43,066 bases of DNA from Thermacetogenium sp. UBA4966 (GTDB lineage Bacteria; Bacillota; DSM-12270; Thermacetogeniales; Thermacetogeniaceae), in assembly GCA_002397275.1 (NCBI GenBank), contig DHAA01000149.1, forward strand, positions 1 through 43,066, in the 5' to 3' direction. How positions within the stretch are numbered: position 1 is the stretch's first letter; each line of letters starts with the position of its first letter. The translations under genes and the position numbers were made by a program. Below are positions 6,613 to 14,454 of the stretch, in pieces. The notes below the pieces were generated by a model. The model saw nothing but the letters and a program-made list of their open reading frames with translations. It ran no database searches and was not told where the DNA came from.

Positions 6613-8973
6613 CTAATTAATTTTCTGAAAATAGTCTTTAAGTCCGTCTCTTGTTTGCTTTCGCTGCGCTTGCAGAAGCTGCATCCTGGTCTCCGCTTCA
6701 CGCGCCGAGACATCTTCATATTGTGATTTTGCTTCGCCGTATTCCGACGACTTGTCTATGTGCTCTACCGCCGAGCGAACCTTGCTTACTTTAGGCTCCA
6801 CTTTCTGCAGCTGAATCAGCGATTCTTGTGCTGTATTCAGCCTATTTGCAGCCGCCTTGTTATCCGGATTTTCGCTTAATACCTGGCTCATTTTATCCAC
6901 AGCGCTTTGCTCTGTGAAAACACTTCGGTCATACGACGAGACAAAGTTGCTTGCTTCCTCGACCCCTCCTTCAAACTGCTTAACCTGCTCCTGCGCCCAC
7001 TGCATTTTTTCAGATTTAGGGCCGTACAAAGATTTTGCATGGTCATATCTGGCTTGAGCGATATCCTTTTGCATCGTCAAATTATTTAAATCGGTTCTCA
7101 AGTCGGGAATGCCTCTCCGCGCCGTTTCTGCTTGCTTGTGCGCTTCGCCCATAACTGATCTGGCTTCTTCATTCTGAGGCAAACGACTTGCCACACCCGC
7201 TCCGGCAGCCATCAACGTTCCTGCAGATTTGCCTATTACATTGTCGCCCAGTATTTGCTGACCCGCTCCGTACATCGACTCCGGATCCAGCATCTGTCTT
7301 TTATCGCTGAAGCCCATCGCGCTTAAAGCGCCGTCGGATTTCGCTTTCTGTGCAAACTGCGACAGTGAGGACGCCGTATCGTTGAACAAGCCGGCTCCTT
7401 TAGCCCCCAACGAACCGCCTAATGCCATGCCCCCAGGGCCTGCGATCATCCCGCCTGCAAGACCGCCGGCTGTAGCGGCAAAACCCTTGCCGACCTTAGC
7501 AAGCCCCGAGGCGAGGCCGCCTTTAACGCCGCCTCCACCCCCTCCGGTACTTGCATCCGCTGCTCCCACTTTCGCAGGTATATTAGCTTTCTTGCCGCCG
7601 CCTAAAGACTTGCCGACGGCTAATATAGAGCCTATTCCCAATCCCGCAGACAATGCTCCTCCAATGCCGGTCCCCACCCCTTCCGCGCCAAGGAGTTTCC
7701 TGATCAGTACGGTCATTGAGGGGATACTGACAAGAGCGACTAGGGTAAACCAAAACCCTGATGTAGTTAGAGCGCCGCCGTGGCTACCGCCGCTGGATTT
7801 CCCCAGCACAATGAGAAAGCCTAAAATCGCGGCATGTGAAGCCTGTAAAAAGATATTGGCTATCAATTCGCGGAACCATATGACTATCGACTCGCGCTTT
7901 ATAATCGAAATAACAGCAACAACGGGTAACAGCCCAATAAGCAGCGCTATCATGACTTTCCTGATAACATACTGCCAGTTGATTACAGACACGGTGAGCA
8001 CGCCGATAATGAAAAGAATTGCTGATCCGATATAACCGTCCTGTTCTAGCGATATGAAAGAAGTTAAAAAAGAAGCCCCTTCCGCTATCTTTCCATCTAC
8101 CGCTGCATAGAACTGCGCCACCAGCAGCTTATTTAGATCAAATAAAAAGCTGAACATCATGCCGCCCATACGGAGCAAAAGCATGGCAACCAGCAAACCA
8201 GCGACGCACCCCCGGAACGATACCCTCGCGTCTGGCTTGGTTGCAGAATACCAGTACGCTATCCCCATAAACACTACAACTAAAACCAATTCTATCGGCA
8301 CTATCTCGTTTACCTTGCTATAAAATTCAGTCAAGGCATTCCATTCGTTTTCCGTAAACGTTGAAAGATAGGGTAGAGATCCTACTCTTTGATAATCCTT
8401 GCTGATACCTTTGGTGAAATCTCCGAACACTAAATCGATCGGATCATATAGTCCAACCGCATTCAATATCCACTTCGCGGGAGCCGCAATTAAAGTAGCG
8501 GCTAATCTTTCTGCCCAATCGGCGCCGTCGCCTGTATCAGGTTTTATACTGGCGTTGTCTGTTTCCGGGGCAATCTCATGAGATCCGGATGAAGCATCCC
8601 CCCATACTATGACGGGAGCTGTTATTTCCTCTACTACCTTGCTACCTTTCAAGAATTTAATTCTGTACTCTATTTTCTGGCCGCTTTTTATGTTTTTTAG
8701 TTTATGCTCGCTTTTTCTGTCGAAATCGCCGATCCAACCCCAAAAATCTTTAAAATATGTTTTCCAATCTCCATTGTCTATTCGATAGTCACATTCGGCT
8801 TTGTTGACTTTTGTACCGACATTGTGTTTGAAATGCAGTAAAACAGTATCTTTTTTCTCGTCATACTGCGCTGTAAAAAGATAATCTTGGTTCGAAGCCC
8901 AGGTTACGGCAGGAAATACAGTACAAATTATTAGTAGGGTTATAACAAATATTTTGATGCGTTTATATTTCAT
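6613..8973 (-). CDS. TrbL/VirB6-like conjugal transfer membrane protein
   Basis: This protein of about 786 residues starts with a signal peptide (MKYKRIKIFVITLLIICTVF, cut near AVTWA), then a soluble extracellular region of about 130 residues. From about 220 to 430 come some seven hydrophobic segments, next a Gly/Ala-rich stretch (GGGGGGVKGGLASGLAKVG), and finally a long Gln/Glu/Lys-rich, partly coiled-coil tail. Polytopic proteins with this layout (TrbL/VirB6, called TcpH or similar in Gram-positive systems) form the inner-membrane part of the conjugation channel. I take the ATG at 8971-8973, since the upstream ATG at 8997 contains the AGGAGG site. It follows VirB4 in the same direction, in the expected type IV secretion order. 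Confidence 0.7.
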   Translation of the reverse strand: MKYKRIKIFVITLLIICTVFPAVTWASNQDYLFTAQYDEKKDTVLLHFKHNVGTKVNKAECDYRIDNGDWKTYFKDFWGWIGDFDRKSEHKLKNIKSGQKIEYRIKFLKGSKVVEEITAPVIVWGDASSGSHEIAPETDNASIKPDTGDGADWAERLAATLIAAPAKWILNAVGLYDPIDLVFGDFTKGISKDYQRVGSLPYLSTFTENEWNALTEFYSKVNEIVPIELVLVVVFMGIAYWYSATKPDARVSFRGCVAGLLVAMLLLRMGGMMFSFLFDLNKLLVAQFYAAVDGKIAEGASFLTSFISLEQDGYIGSAILFIIGVLTVSVINWQYVIRKVMIALLIGLLPVVAVISIIKRESIVIWFRELIANIFLQASHAAILGFLIVLGKSSGGSHGGALTTSGFWFTLVALVSIPSMTVLIRKLLGAEGVGTGIGGALSAGLGIGSILAVGKSLGGGKKANIPAKVGAADASTGGGGGGVKGGLASGLAKVGKGFAATAGGLAGGMIAGPGGMALGGSLGAKGAGLFNDTASSLSQFAQKAKSDGALSAMGFSDKRQMLDPESMYGAGQQILGDNVIGKSAGTLMAAGAGVASRLPQNEEARSVMGEAHKQAETARRGIPDLRTDLNNLTMQKDIAQARYDHAKSLYGPKSEKMQWAQEQVKQFEGGVEEASNFVSSYDRSVFTEQSAVDKMSQVLSENPDNKAAANRLNTAQESLIQLQKVEPKVSKVRSAVEHIDKSSEYGEAKSQYEDVSAREAETRMQLLQAQRKQTRDGLKDYFQKIN

Positions 8974-9042
8974 ATAGTCGATGGTTCCTCCTTTCATGGA
9001 TTTTTGACAAACAAAGTTAGATGGTTGTGCCGCCGGAAACTT

Positions 9043-10971
9043 TTAAACAGACTGTTTGCTCTTATCCCTACGTTTAGACATCATCGCCAGCTCGTTCGGA
9101 TCCGACGTGAACATCTGGTGTTCATGCTCCGTCGCCTCTCCGTAAAAAACTGAAGCATCCTCGTTGGCTTTGACAATGCCCCACCCTTTGGGTGCGGTTA
9201 ATAGAAATTCTGATTCACCGTCTGAAAGAGAGAATTTTTTTCTGACAGACTGAATGTCGATAGCCTCTTGCTTCAACAGCATTTTCGTCGTGGCGTTCTT
9301 CAAAATACCCATGCCTTCGTCAACCCGTAAGAAAACTTCAAAACCCTGTGTGCAGGCGCACATGGAAATATTCCTCTTACGCGCCCGCCTGAATGAATCC
9401 TCCAGCCATTTCGCTGTTTCAGGAGTGTCCATCATCGTTTGGGCCTCGTCAACCACAATTCGCTTCTTTTTTCTGCGGTCCCGTGATAATTTGTTCCATA
9501 CCCACCTGGTAGCAATAAAGAGACCGATTGGACGCATTACTTCCTCGTCAAGCCCCGCCACGGAAAAAGCAACCATGGGATACTTCCATATATCCTCTAC
9601 CGTAGATTGGCAGTCGAATACAGCGGATGAACTTGTCCCGCCTTCTTTCGTGAAAGTGGCAAGAATCCTGGAAGCATTATTAAGCGCCGGTTCCTGCCGC
9701 ATAAGCGCAATCAGATTGCTTAACTGAGGCATTTTCTTTTTTACGCCTGAAACATGGATAACGTCTGCGTCCATATCGGCAGGATTTTCATACAAACTCT
9801 GCGGATTTTCGGTTATTTCAAAATTTTTGTACAACGCTTTTATCTTTTCAAGGATCATAACTTTAACCTGCCCTGTTAAAACAGATTCGTCGTAAACGCG
9901 AATCATGCGAAAAACCACCGCCTGAACTGCCTTGATAGCGTCTTCTATGTCAGCGCGTATTACCCCGTCTTCGTCTACCAGATCAACGTCAAAAATATTC
10001 AGCGTATCCTGTGAGTCTGGAGACAAACTTATATAAGGGCACCCTAAGCCAACCGTCAGGTTTTCATATTCACGTTCAGGATCGATGACCACAGTCATAA
10101 TATTAATCAGCGCGGAGCGAGCGGTTACAAGCTTCACTAAATAGCTCTTGCCGGATCCGGCGCGTCCAAATATAACTATGTTGTAGTTCTCATGCGTAGG
10201 GTGCCAACAGTTATAGAAAATAATATTGCCTTGTGGATCACGCCCCATAATCACTCCGGAATGGTGACGCAATCCCCCTGAACCAAAAGGAAACATATCC
10301 GTGATATTAGACGATTCCAAGTCTTGATATGCGTCGCGCGGCATGTTATCCCCTAATGGCGTGGCATTGATGAAAGCATCCAGCTGCCTCATATCGGCGG
10401 CTTTTAAAATGATGTTCTTCGCCTTTAACCGCCTGGTAAGCAAGTTGCAAAACTGTCTCATTTCATCTAAATCCGGAGCGGTTACGGTAACTTCAATAGA
10501 CCCGAAAAACAGCTTTTCGTTATTCGATGTCAGCGCGGAATGCCTTCTCTGCATCTCGTGTATTCTTTTTAACAGCGTTTGACGCCTTGCAGAGTTTGCT
10601 TCCTCGGCATAGTCGGCTTCCATTCTGGCAATCTCCCTTTCCAGCTGCCATACAATCTTCGACGTGTCCGCAGGCGATATATGCAGGGCGACGTCGCAAT
10701 CAGCCTCGCCAAAGTCGATTGTATATAGCGAATTTAAAATCCCTGCATAAGTCGAGTTGCCGGTAATATTTGCATAGAAGCTGCGGCAGTACCTTGTCGC
10801 GCCGCTTATGTCTCCGATCTCAACCCAATATGAACTCGCCTGCCCGCTGGCAGATATATCTCCAGGCGCTATTTCCTTAACGCATGAAGGAGCAATTATA
10901 TCTTTGTATAGAACATTGCTGAAGTTAAACACTTTCTCTTGATTCTCTTTTTCCTTTTTTTTACGAAACAT
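9043..10971 (-). CDS. VirB4-type conjugation ATPase
   Basis: The protein of 642 residues carries Walker A GRAGSGKS (269-276) and Walker B RIVVDEAQ (504-511), followed by the FRRARKRN and CTQGFEVF segments typical of VirB4/TraC/TrbE ATPases. VirB4 powers pilus or channel assembly and DNA transfer at the inner face of the membrane. The start ATG at 10969-10971 lies within the last codons of the preceding gene with GGAGGAG just upstream. The upstream in-frame ATG at 11133 would add 54 residues unlike the family and would overlap far into the neighbour. The N-terminal region is shorter than in full-length VirB4; the preceding gene may supply part of that function. This is the key marker that the element is conjugative. 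Confidence 0.92.
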   Translation of the reverse strand: MFRKKKEKENQEKVFNFSNVLYKDIIAPSCVKEIAPGDISASGQASSYWVEIGDISGATRYCRSFYANITGNSTYAGILNSLYTIDFGEADCDVALHISPADTSKIVWQLEREIARMEADYAEEANSARRQTLLKRIHEMQRRHSALTSNNEKLFFGSIEVTVTAPDLDEMRQFCNLLTRRLKAKNIILKAADMRQLDAFINATPLGDNMPRDAYQDLESSNITDMFPFGSGGLRHHSGVIMGRDPQGNIIFYNCWHPTHENYNIVIFGRAGSGKSYLVKLVTARSALINIMTVVIDPEREYENLTVGLGCPYISLSPDSQDTLNIFDVDLVDEDGVIRADIEDAIKAVQAVVFRMIRVYDESVLTGQVKVMILEKIKALYKNFEITENPQSLYENPADMDADVIHVSGVKKKMPQLSNLIALMRQEPALNNASRILATFTKEGGTSSSAVFDCQSTVEDIWKYPMVAFSVAGLDEEVMRPIGLFIATRWVWNKLSRDRRKKKRIVVDEAQTMMDTPETAKWLEDSFRRARKRNISMCACTQGFEVFLRVDEGMGILKNATTKMLLKQEAIDIQSVRKKFSLSDGESEFLLTAPKGWGIVKANEDASVFYGEATEHEHQMFTSDPNELAMMSKRRDKSKQSV

Positions 10972-11770
10972 AATCGCTCTCCTCCAAATGTGATAAAACC
11001 CCCGAGGGGGTTTGAGATTTGGGATATAAAATAGGCGGATCGTCGAACGACTGCGGAAAAAACGAAGCAGAATCCCTGTTGAAAGTCTGGTAAAGCATAT
11101 CCAGAGTTTCTTTCTTAAACAGAGGCCGCGCAATAATACCCATTCCTGTGAAACCGCCTATGATTAAATTCCGAGCTTCGTTTAACTGGTCATATGCTTG
11201 TTTCCGTATTTCATCCGGCGGCATTTTTGACTTTCCTGCTTCTGAAACGGATTTTGCTATCGTGTCGATTATTTCGCTGTCAATGCGTACGCTTTCTTCA
11301 GATATAGCGGACGAGTCCGTTTTAAAAACTACATAATACTTCCGGTCGCGAAGCGACTTACCTTCAATTTTAGAGTTCAACCACGCTGATAATTCATCCG
11401 CATAAGGGCTGAATTCACCCGGAAGATTTTTTGAATTTGCTTTGATGCCTTCAATATAATTCCCGATATTCAAATAGCGCGTCTGTATTAAAAATGTGCA
11501 AGCTATGGATAAAGAGTTTAGTATATTCCTAAACCCTACCCATACCGCGGCTTGTTCCTCGAAAGAGCGAAGCGCCATATTAATAGGCGATACCTCGATT
11601 AGGGAACGGAATTTAAAACCAGGAAGCTCAATAACGCCGGCTTCCGTCACATCTGTAATGTCAAGCAGATCCTGCGAGGTTTCTTTTGTTTTCCGCGGGC
11701 GCAGCAAGTAATAAGCCGTTCCTATGCCTGCTCCTAAAAGAAGAAAGTCTGTAAGAGCCATCCATAACAC
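10961..11770 (-). CDS. VirB4-associated membrane protein (TraC/TrsD-like)
   Basis: The 269-residue protein has one N-terminal membrane helix (about residues 5-23), a basic patch (RPRKTKE), and then a domain with GFKFRSLIEVSPINMALRS and FLIQTRYLN. These resemble the N-terminal domain often found in, or encoded next to, VirB4 ATPases of Gram-positive ICEs. It would sit in the membrane and help dock VirB4. Its last 11 bases overlap the VirB4 gene, so the two are translationally coupled. The start ATG is four or five bases after AGGAGG. No ATPase motif is visible. Confidence 0.6.
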   Translation of the reverse strand: MLWMALTDFLLLGAGIGTAYYLLRPRKTKETSQDLLDITDVTEAGVIELPGFKFRSLIEVSPINMALRSFEEQAAVWVGFRNILNSLSIACTFLIQTRYLNIGNYIEGIKANSKNLPGEFSPYADELSAWLNSKIEGKSLRDRKYYVVFKTDSSAISEESVRIDSEIIDTIAKSVSEAGKSKMPPDEIRKQAYDQLNEARNLIIGGFTGMGIIARPLFKKETLDMLYQTFNRDSASFFPQSFDDPPILYPKSQTPSGVLSHLEESDYVS

Positions 11771-11775
11771 CTCCT

Positions 11776-11806
11776 AAAAAAAGAGAGGCCGCTAAATGGG
11801 CCTCTT
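11776..11806 (-). terminator. Intrinsic terminator overlapping the end of the PrgI-like gene
   Basis: On the minus strand AAGAGGCCC...GGCCTCT is followed by CTTTTTTT and then by the ribosome site of the VirB4-associated gene. The stem includes the stop codon of the PrgI-like gene. If it works fully, VirB4 would not be expressed from the upstream promoter, so it is probably partial or regulated. Confidence 0.7.
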
Positions 11807-12106
11807 CCAAACAAAAATTCTGTTTTGCTTTAACTTAAATTTTATCCAGCAAAAAATATACTGATATAGCAAAAGTCCCGTTTTCTGCTCTCTGGTATAG
11901 AGCAGAATTAAAGTGAGCGCCAGCGGTATCAAGTGGTGAACATGCGCGATTACTACGTTATTTATCGGTATCGCCGGCACGACTTTTGCAAACTCGTAGG
12001 ACAGCTTTCCCCCGATTAATATTGCTATTAACTGGGGGAAAGTTAGTCCCCAGACAACTTTTGAATATCCCGGTTTCTCCATCAAAGGATGTTGCTGTCC
12101 GTACAT
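11792..12106 (-). CDS. PrgI/VirB3-like conjugation membrane protein
   Basis: The 104-residue protein has a short polar N-terminus with the KVVWGLTFPQLIAIL segment, two membrane helices (about 20-40 and 50-70), and a basic tail (YQYIFCWIKFKLKQNRIFVW). This is the PrgI family pattern, the Gram-positive counterpart of VirB3, which partners VirB4 in the inner-membrane complex. It lies between the pilin-like gene and the VirB4 genes, the standard virB2-virB3-virB4 order. The start ATG follows GGGGAGCG. Confidence 0.75.
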   Translation of the reverse strand: MYGQQHPLMEKPGYSKVVWGLTFPQLIAILIGGKLSYEFAKVVPAIPINNVVIAHVHHLIPLALTLILLYTREQKTGLLLYQYIFCWIKFKLKQNRIFVWKRPI

Positions 12107-12119
12107 TTTTTTCGCTCCC

Positions 12120-12473
12120 CTACAAGCCGAAAATTCCCATTAGACCGCCGACGATCTTATCTGCAAAGAACACGCAAATCATGGCGATGATAAAACCGGC
12201 AAGAGCTTTTTTCGCTCCGATTATTTTGTTGGGGTCACCGCCAGCCCCCCAGAACATAATCCCAGCAAAGATGATAAAACAAACAGCAGCAACGCCAAAT
12301 ACTCCTTGCGCGACATTAACCAGCTTTGTTGCTATTCCCGTCGCTGTTGTTTTGATTAAACCGGGGTTTGCCGTCGGGTTTACATTGACCGCAAGGGCAA
12401 ACGACGTAAAAGAAAACAACAGCACCGTAGTCAATAAAAGCACCGATACTATTTTTATGTTCTTGGGTTTCAT
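12120..12473 (-). CDS. VirB2/TrbC-like pilin
   Basis: The 117-residue protein has a signal peptide (KIVSVLLLTTVLLFSFTSFA, probable cut after ALA), a short mature head, then two membrane helices separated by a small polar loop (WGAGGDPNKIIGAKKA). That loop and helix spacing are characteristic of VirB2/TrbC pilin subunits. It would form the surface or channel filament of the conjugation machine. The start overlaps the stop of the DUF457 gene (ATGA), so the two are coupled. The PrgI-like gene follows after 13 bases. Confidence 0.75.
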   Translation of the reverse strand: MKPKNIKIVSVLLLTTVLLFSFTSFALAVNVNPTANPGLIKTTATGIATKLVNVAQGVFGVAAVCFIIFAGIMFWGAGGDPNKIIGAKKALAGFIIAMICVFFADKIVGGLMGIFGL

Positions 12474-12976
12474 AGAATATTCACCACCTTTCCAATATTA
12501 GATATTATAGGCGTTAATTGGTTTACCAAAATAACAACCGCCAAAACAGTCAACACCGGCAAAACTACAACCCGCTCTATAAATCCCCCCGGTTCGGTAA
12601 GCGGTATCTTGAGCCGAAACTTAAGGGGCCACAGCCAGGGAACACCTTCCGGATTGAACGAATCCAATGCTAAATGCGACAGATAACCAAAAAGCACGGC
12701 TAAACCGTACTTCATTGGCAAGTGAAAGACTTTAACAAGCAACAACGATAAAAGGAAAAAGGCTAACGATCCAACCAGTGAATGAAAAACCTGCCTGTGT
12801 CCAAATACCATTTTATTAAGATGGGATATTACAGGCAGTTTGCGTCCGATAAAAGAGTCCGGCGACTCCATATCGGGCAACAGTGCGGATATCATAGATA
12901 TTAACCCCGATATAGGATCTCCCATTAAAATTAAGCCCGTCGCTAACCCCCCGGCGGCATGTGTCTTATACAGCAT
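12470..12976 (-). CDS. YdjM/DUF457-like membrane-bound metal-dependent hydrolase
   Basis: The 168-residue protein begins MLYKTHAAGGLATGLIL and has the conserved LLPDMESPDS, GHRQVFHSL and YLSHLALDSFNPEGV segments of the DUF457/YdjM family, with four or five hydrophobic helices. His and Asp residues in these motifs are thought to bind metal; the substrate is not known. The start ATG at 12974-12976 is set by AGGAGG nine bases upstream. It is the first gene downstream of the IsrB element and is coupled to the pilin gene. DUF457 genes occur in other mobile elements, but a link to conjugation is not established. Confidence 0.75.
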   Translation of the reverse strand: MLYKTHAAGGLATGLILMGDPISGLISMISALLPDMESPDSFIGRKLPVISHLNKMVFGHRQVFHSLVGSLAFFLLSLLLVKVFHLPMKYGLAVLFGYLSHLALDSFNPEGVPWLWPLKFRLKIPLTEPGGFIERVVVLPVLTVLAVVILVNQLTPIISNIGKVVNIL

Positions 12977-13042
12977 CGGCTTCCCTCCTTTCCGTTTTTT
13001 GACATCTTCCATCCACTAAAGCAATGTCTGAGAAAAAACTGC

Positions 13043-14056
13043 TCATGCAGTCTTGACAAACCATGTTTGATGAAATAGTTTCTTGCACTCTTCTGGCAAT
13101 GCGTTTCGAATAACTCTCCTGTTCTCAAAATCAAAGCTGTGCAGGCTTAATCTTCCCTTAGTCGTGCCGCCGGTGCGGTAAAGATCGCCGCGGTATTGAA
13201 CAACGGTGTTCTTCTTAAACCCTAGAGCGTCGCCGCCGCCGTAGCGCCTTCTGATTCCGCCTTCGGACGGCTCAAATTTGTGCAACTGCCTGCGTACTAT
13301 CTCCGGCCTGCGCCAGGCCAGGAAGCTCGTTACCGATAGATCACGGGTATGCAACTTCAGCCAGCATAACGCTAGGGCGTCCACAGCCTGGGAAGTAAAG
13401 ACCAGTTCGGACTTTTTCGCTGTTTTGGTCAGGTTGCATATTCTTCTTGCCAATGCAGTATCTTCTCGCTGATAAAGAGTTAATAATCCGCATTTTCTCA
13501 GATAATCATAGAGCCTTGTTTTGCCGGTCATTACCCAGGTGAAGTATTGGCGTCCCTTTTTGCCTTTGAGTTTGTTGCCGTCTATTCTTACGTCTTCTAC
13601 TGCAAATTCGGCTACGGGATAAATTGTGAGCAGGGATTTGATTAAGGCGATTCGCATATTGACCTTGGCTTTAATTGACGGCGGCAGCCAACCTTTCTCC
13701 ACTTTGCGGTTATTGAATCTTTTTGGCCGCCTTCTTGTTTTCCGGGATCTTCTGGTCCGTCTCATATTCCTGCGCTGTTCCATTCTTGAGACTATATTGT
13801 TTTTGACGATAAGCATCCCGGATGTCTGCATCTGTCTTTCGCTGGCTATGCAAACGCCGTCGTACTTTGCTCCGGGGTCGATACCCATTGCTAACGGTTG
13901 GGTATGCTTCGATGTCAGAGTTGTCAATTGAATGTAGAATACTCCTGTCCTTGTCCATTTCTTAACTGCACCGCCGTCTCTTATCAGTTTCCTGGCTTTC
14001 GCCGGGGAACACGGCATTAACGGCGTTCCGTCCTGATGTACTACTGGTACTTTCAC
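13043..14056 (-). CDS. isrB: IsrB: HNH-less IscB-like RNA-guided nickase
   Basis: The 337-residue protein has an N-terminal PLMP domain (GTPLMPCSPAKARKLI, residues 10-25), RuvC-I with MGIDPGAKYDG (D60), an arginine-rich bridge helix (about 95-113), RuvC-II with FAVEDVRIDGN (E154), and RuvC-III with SQAVDALAL (D226). Only about 70 residues separate RuvC-II from RuvC-III, so the HNH domain of IscB is absent. That makes it IsrB, the family shown to nick DNA under guidance of an omega-RNA. The C-terminus (RRYGGGDALGFKKNT and beyond) fits the domain that reads the target-adjacent motif. The start is the codon at 14054-14056 after AGGAGAT. The upstream non-coding segment matches the expected omega-RNA position. 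Activity of this copy is not shown but all key residues are present. Confidence 0.88.
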   Translation of the reverse strand: MKVPVVHQDGTPLMPCSPAKARKLIRDGGAVKKWTRTGVFYIQLTTLTSKHTQPLAMGIDPGAKYDGVCIASERQMQTSGMLIVKNNIVSRMEQRRNMRRTRRSRKTRRRPKRFNNRKVEKGWLPPSIKAKVNMRIALIKSLLTIYPVAEFAVEDVRIDGNKLKGKKGRQYFTWVMTGKTRLYDYLRKCGLLTLYQREDTALARRICNLTKTAKKSELVFTSQAVDALALCWLKLHTRDLSVTSFLAWRRPEIVRRQLHKFEPSEGGIRRRYGGGDALGFKKNTVVQYRGDLYRTGGTTKGRLSLHSFDFENRRVIRNALPEECKKLFHQTWFVKTA

Positions 14057-14065
14057 GGTATTCGA

Positions 14066-14263
14066 TCTCCTTTCAGAGTTTAGCGCTCCTCGACCTTGCC
14101 CGGCAGGCTTAGCATAAGCATGGCATTTAGCGGTTCTGCCGTAGCACCTGGAACTGGAGCATGTATTCCAGGGTACTTGTAGCCTGCCGGAGCGGTATTG
14201 GTCTAGTCGAATCTCTCGTTGCTACCGCCGTCACAAGCCCCCAGTAAAATGGGGGTATTCAAC
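14066..14263 (-). ncRNA. Putative omega-RNA of IsrB
   Basis: The region just upstream of isrB is non-coding and rich in potential stems on the minus strand: CCCCCATTTTACTGGGGG at the 5' tip (14247-14255 area), CTGGAATACATGCTCCAG in the middle, and paired GCCGGCAGGCTA/TAGCCTGCCGGGC segments near 14180 and 14105. In IscB/IsrB loci the omega-RNA scaffold lies here, and its guide is the sequence just outside the element, which for this copy begins beyond 14263. The guide side would read GTTTATAGGGAAATAAAAA. The extent is inferred; no transcript start was identified. Confidence 0.65.
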
Positions 14264-14283
14264 GTTTTTATTTCCCTATAAAC

Positions 14284-14308
14284 AAAAAAGCCCGGGAAAT
14301 CCCGGGCT
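14284..14308 (-). terminator. Intrinsic terminator next to the IsrB insertion
   Basis: On the minus strand AAGCCCGGG-ATTT-CCCGGGCTT is followed by TTTTTG. It lies 20 bases upstream of the IsrB element and ends the short transcription unit starting near 14407. Confidence 0.85.
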
Positions 14309-14407
14309 TATAAGGAGGAATTGAAATGGAGATGAAGCTTTTTCAAGTGTGGGCACGCGCGTACCAGGTACGAAAAGTGCCGACACATTTTAGATATAAT
14401 ATGACTT
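14284..14407 (-). ncRNA. Candidate small RNA with anti-Shine-Dalgarno stretch
   Basis: A consensus promoter (14414-14442) and an intrinsic terminator (14284-14308) bracket about 124 bases with no convincing minus-strand reading frame. The predicted RNA has a 5' stem GTGTCGGCAC/GTGCCCACAC (14377-14386 with 14347-14356) enclosing CGTACCTGGTACG. A mostly unpaired stretch with UUCAAUUCCUCCUUAUAA follows, then the terminator. The CCUCCUU motif can pair with ribosome sites. This is the usual layout of bacterial regulatory RNAs. The complementary strand has a small reading frame with a good ribosome site, so a cis-antisense pair is also possible. Confidence 0.5.
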
Positions 14408-14454
14408 ACGGTAAGTATATTGCTACTATAAGTAGCTGTCAAGTTTATTTTTAA
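14326..14454 (+). CDS. Possible 42-residue small protein, opposite the sRNA candidate
   Basis: ATG at 14326 is preceded by AAGGAGG with seven bases between, and the frame stays open for 42 codons to TAA at 14452-14454. The peptide (MEMKLFQVWARAYQVRKV and on) is basic and aromatic with no membrane helix and no recognisable family. It runs against the direction of nearly all other ICE genes and lies opposite the candidate small RNA. The ribosome site may be no more than the mirror of a CCTCCTT element in that RNA. I could not find a convincing promoter for it. Confidence 0.25.
   Translation: MEMKLFQVWARAYQVRKVPTHFRYNMTYGKYIATISSCQVYF
14414..14442 (-). promoter_or_regulatory. Consensus sigma-A promoter for the sRNA candidate
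   Basis: On the minus strand TTGACA (14437-14442), a 17-base spacer and TATACT (14414-14419) match the vegetative promoter consensus in all but one base. It starts nine bases after the stop of the gene at 14451-14948 and faces the terminator at 14284. Confidence 0.8.

Larger units (their letters stand above)
13042..14263 (-). mobile_element. IsrB-bearing IS200/IS605-superfamily element without transposase
   Basis: The element is delimited by comparison with the deleted copy at 528-689: the two share the left end (to 14263 and 689) and the right end (from 13042 and 528), and diverge outside. It is 1222 bp and holds only isrB and the upstream non-coding region. The left tip has an ACCCCCATTTTACTGGGGG-type hairpin, as IS200/IS605 ends do. 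No TnpA transposase is present, so movement would need a transposase acting in trans. Exact ends could be off by a few bases because of chance identity. Confidence 0.75.

Noticed and set aside
7382..8035. Open plus-strand frame of 217 codons, Pro/Ala-rich
   Set aside because: It is the mirror of the Gly/Ala-rich part of the TrbL-like gene, has no ribosome site and runs against the operon.
13053..13081. Promoter-like TTGACA-17-TAGTTT on the plus strand at the isrB 3' end (TTGACA-17-TATTTT in the deleted copy at 541)
   Set aside because: The bases encode the conserved isrB C-terminus (FHQTWFVK), so the match may be due to coding constraint; antisense transcription cannot be shown from sequence.
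12943..13134. Minus-strand frame of 63 codons between the DUF457 and isrB genes
   Set aside because: It overlaps the start of the DUF457 gene and the end of isrB in another frame, with no ribosome site or family features.
13043..14056. Reading of the isrB product as IscB or TnpB
   Set aside because: There is no HNH insertion between RuvC-II and RuvC-III, and the PLMP domain with short length excludes TnpB.
14326..14454. Type I toxin-antitoxin pair (small peptide plus antisense RNA)
   Set aside because: The 42-residue peptide is basic and has no membrane helix, unlike most type I toxins; kept only as a possible antisense pair.
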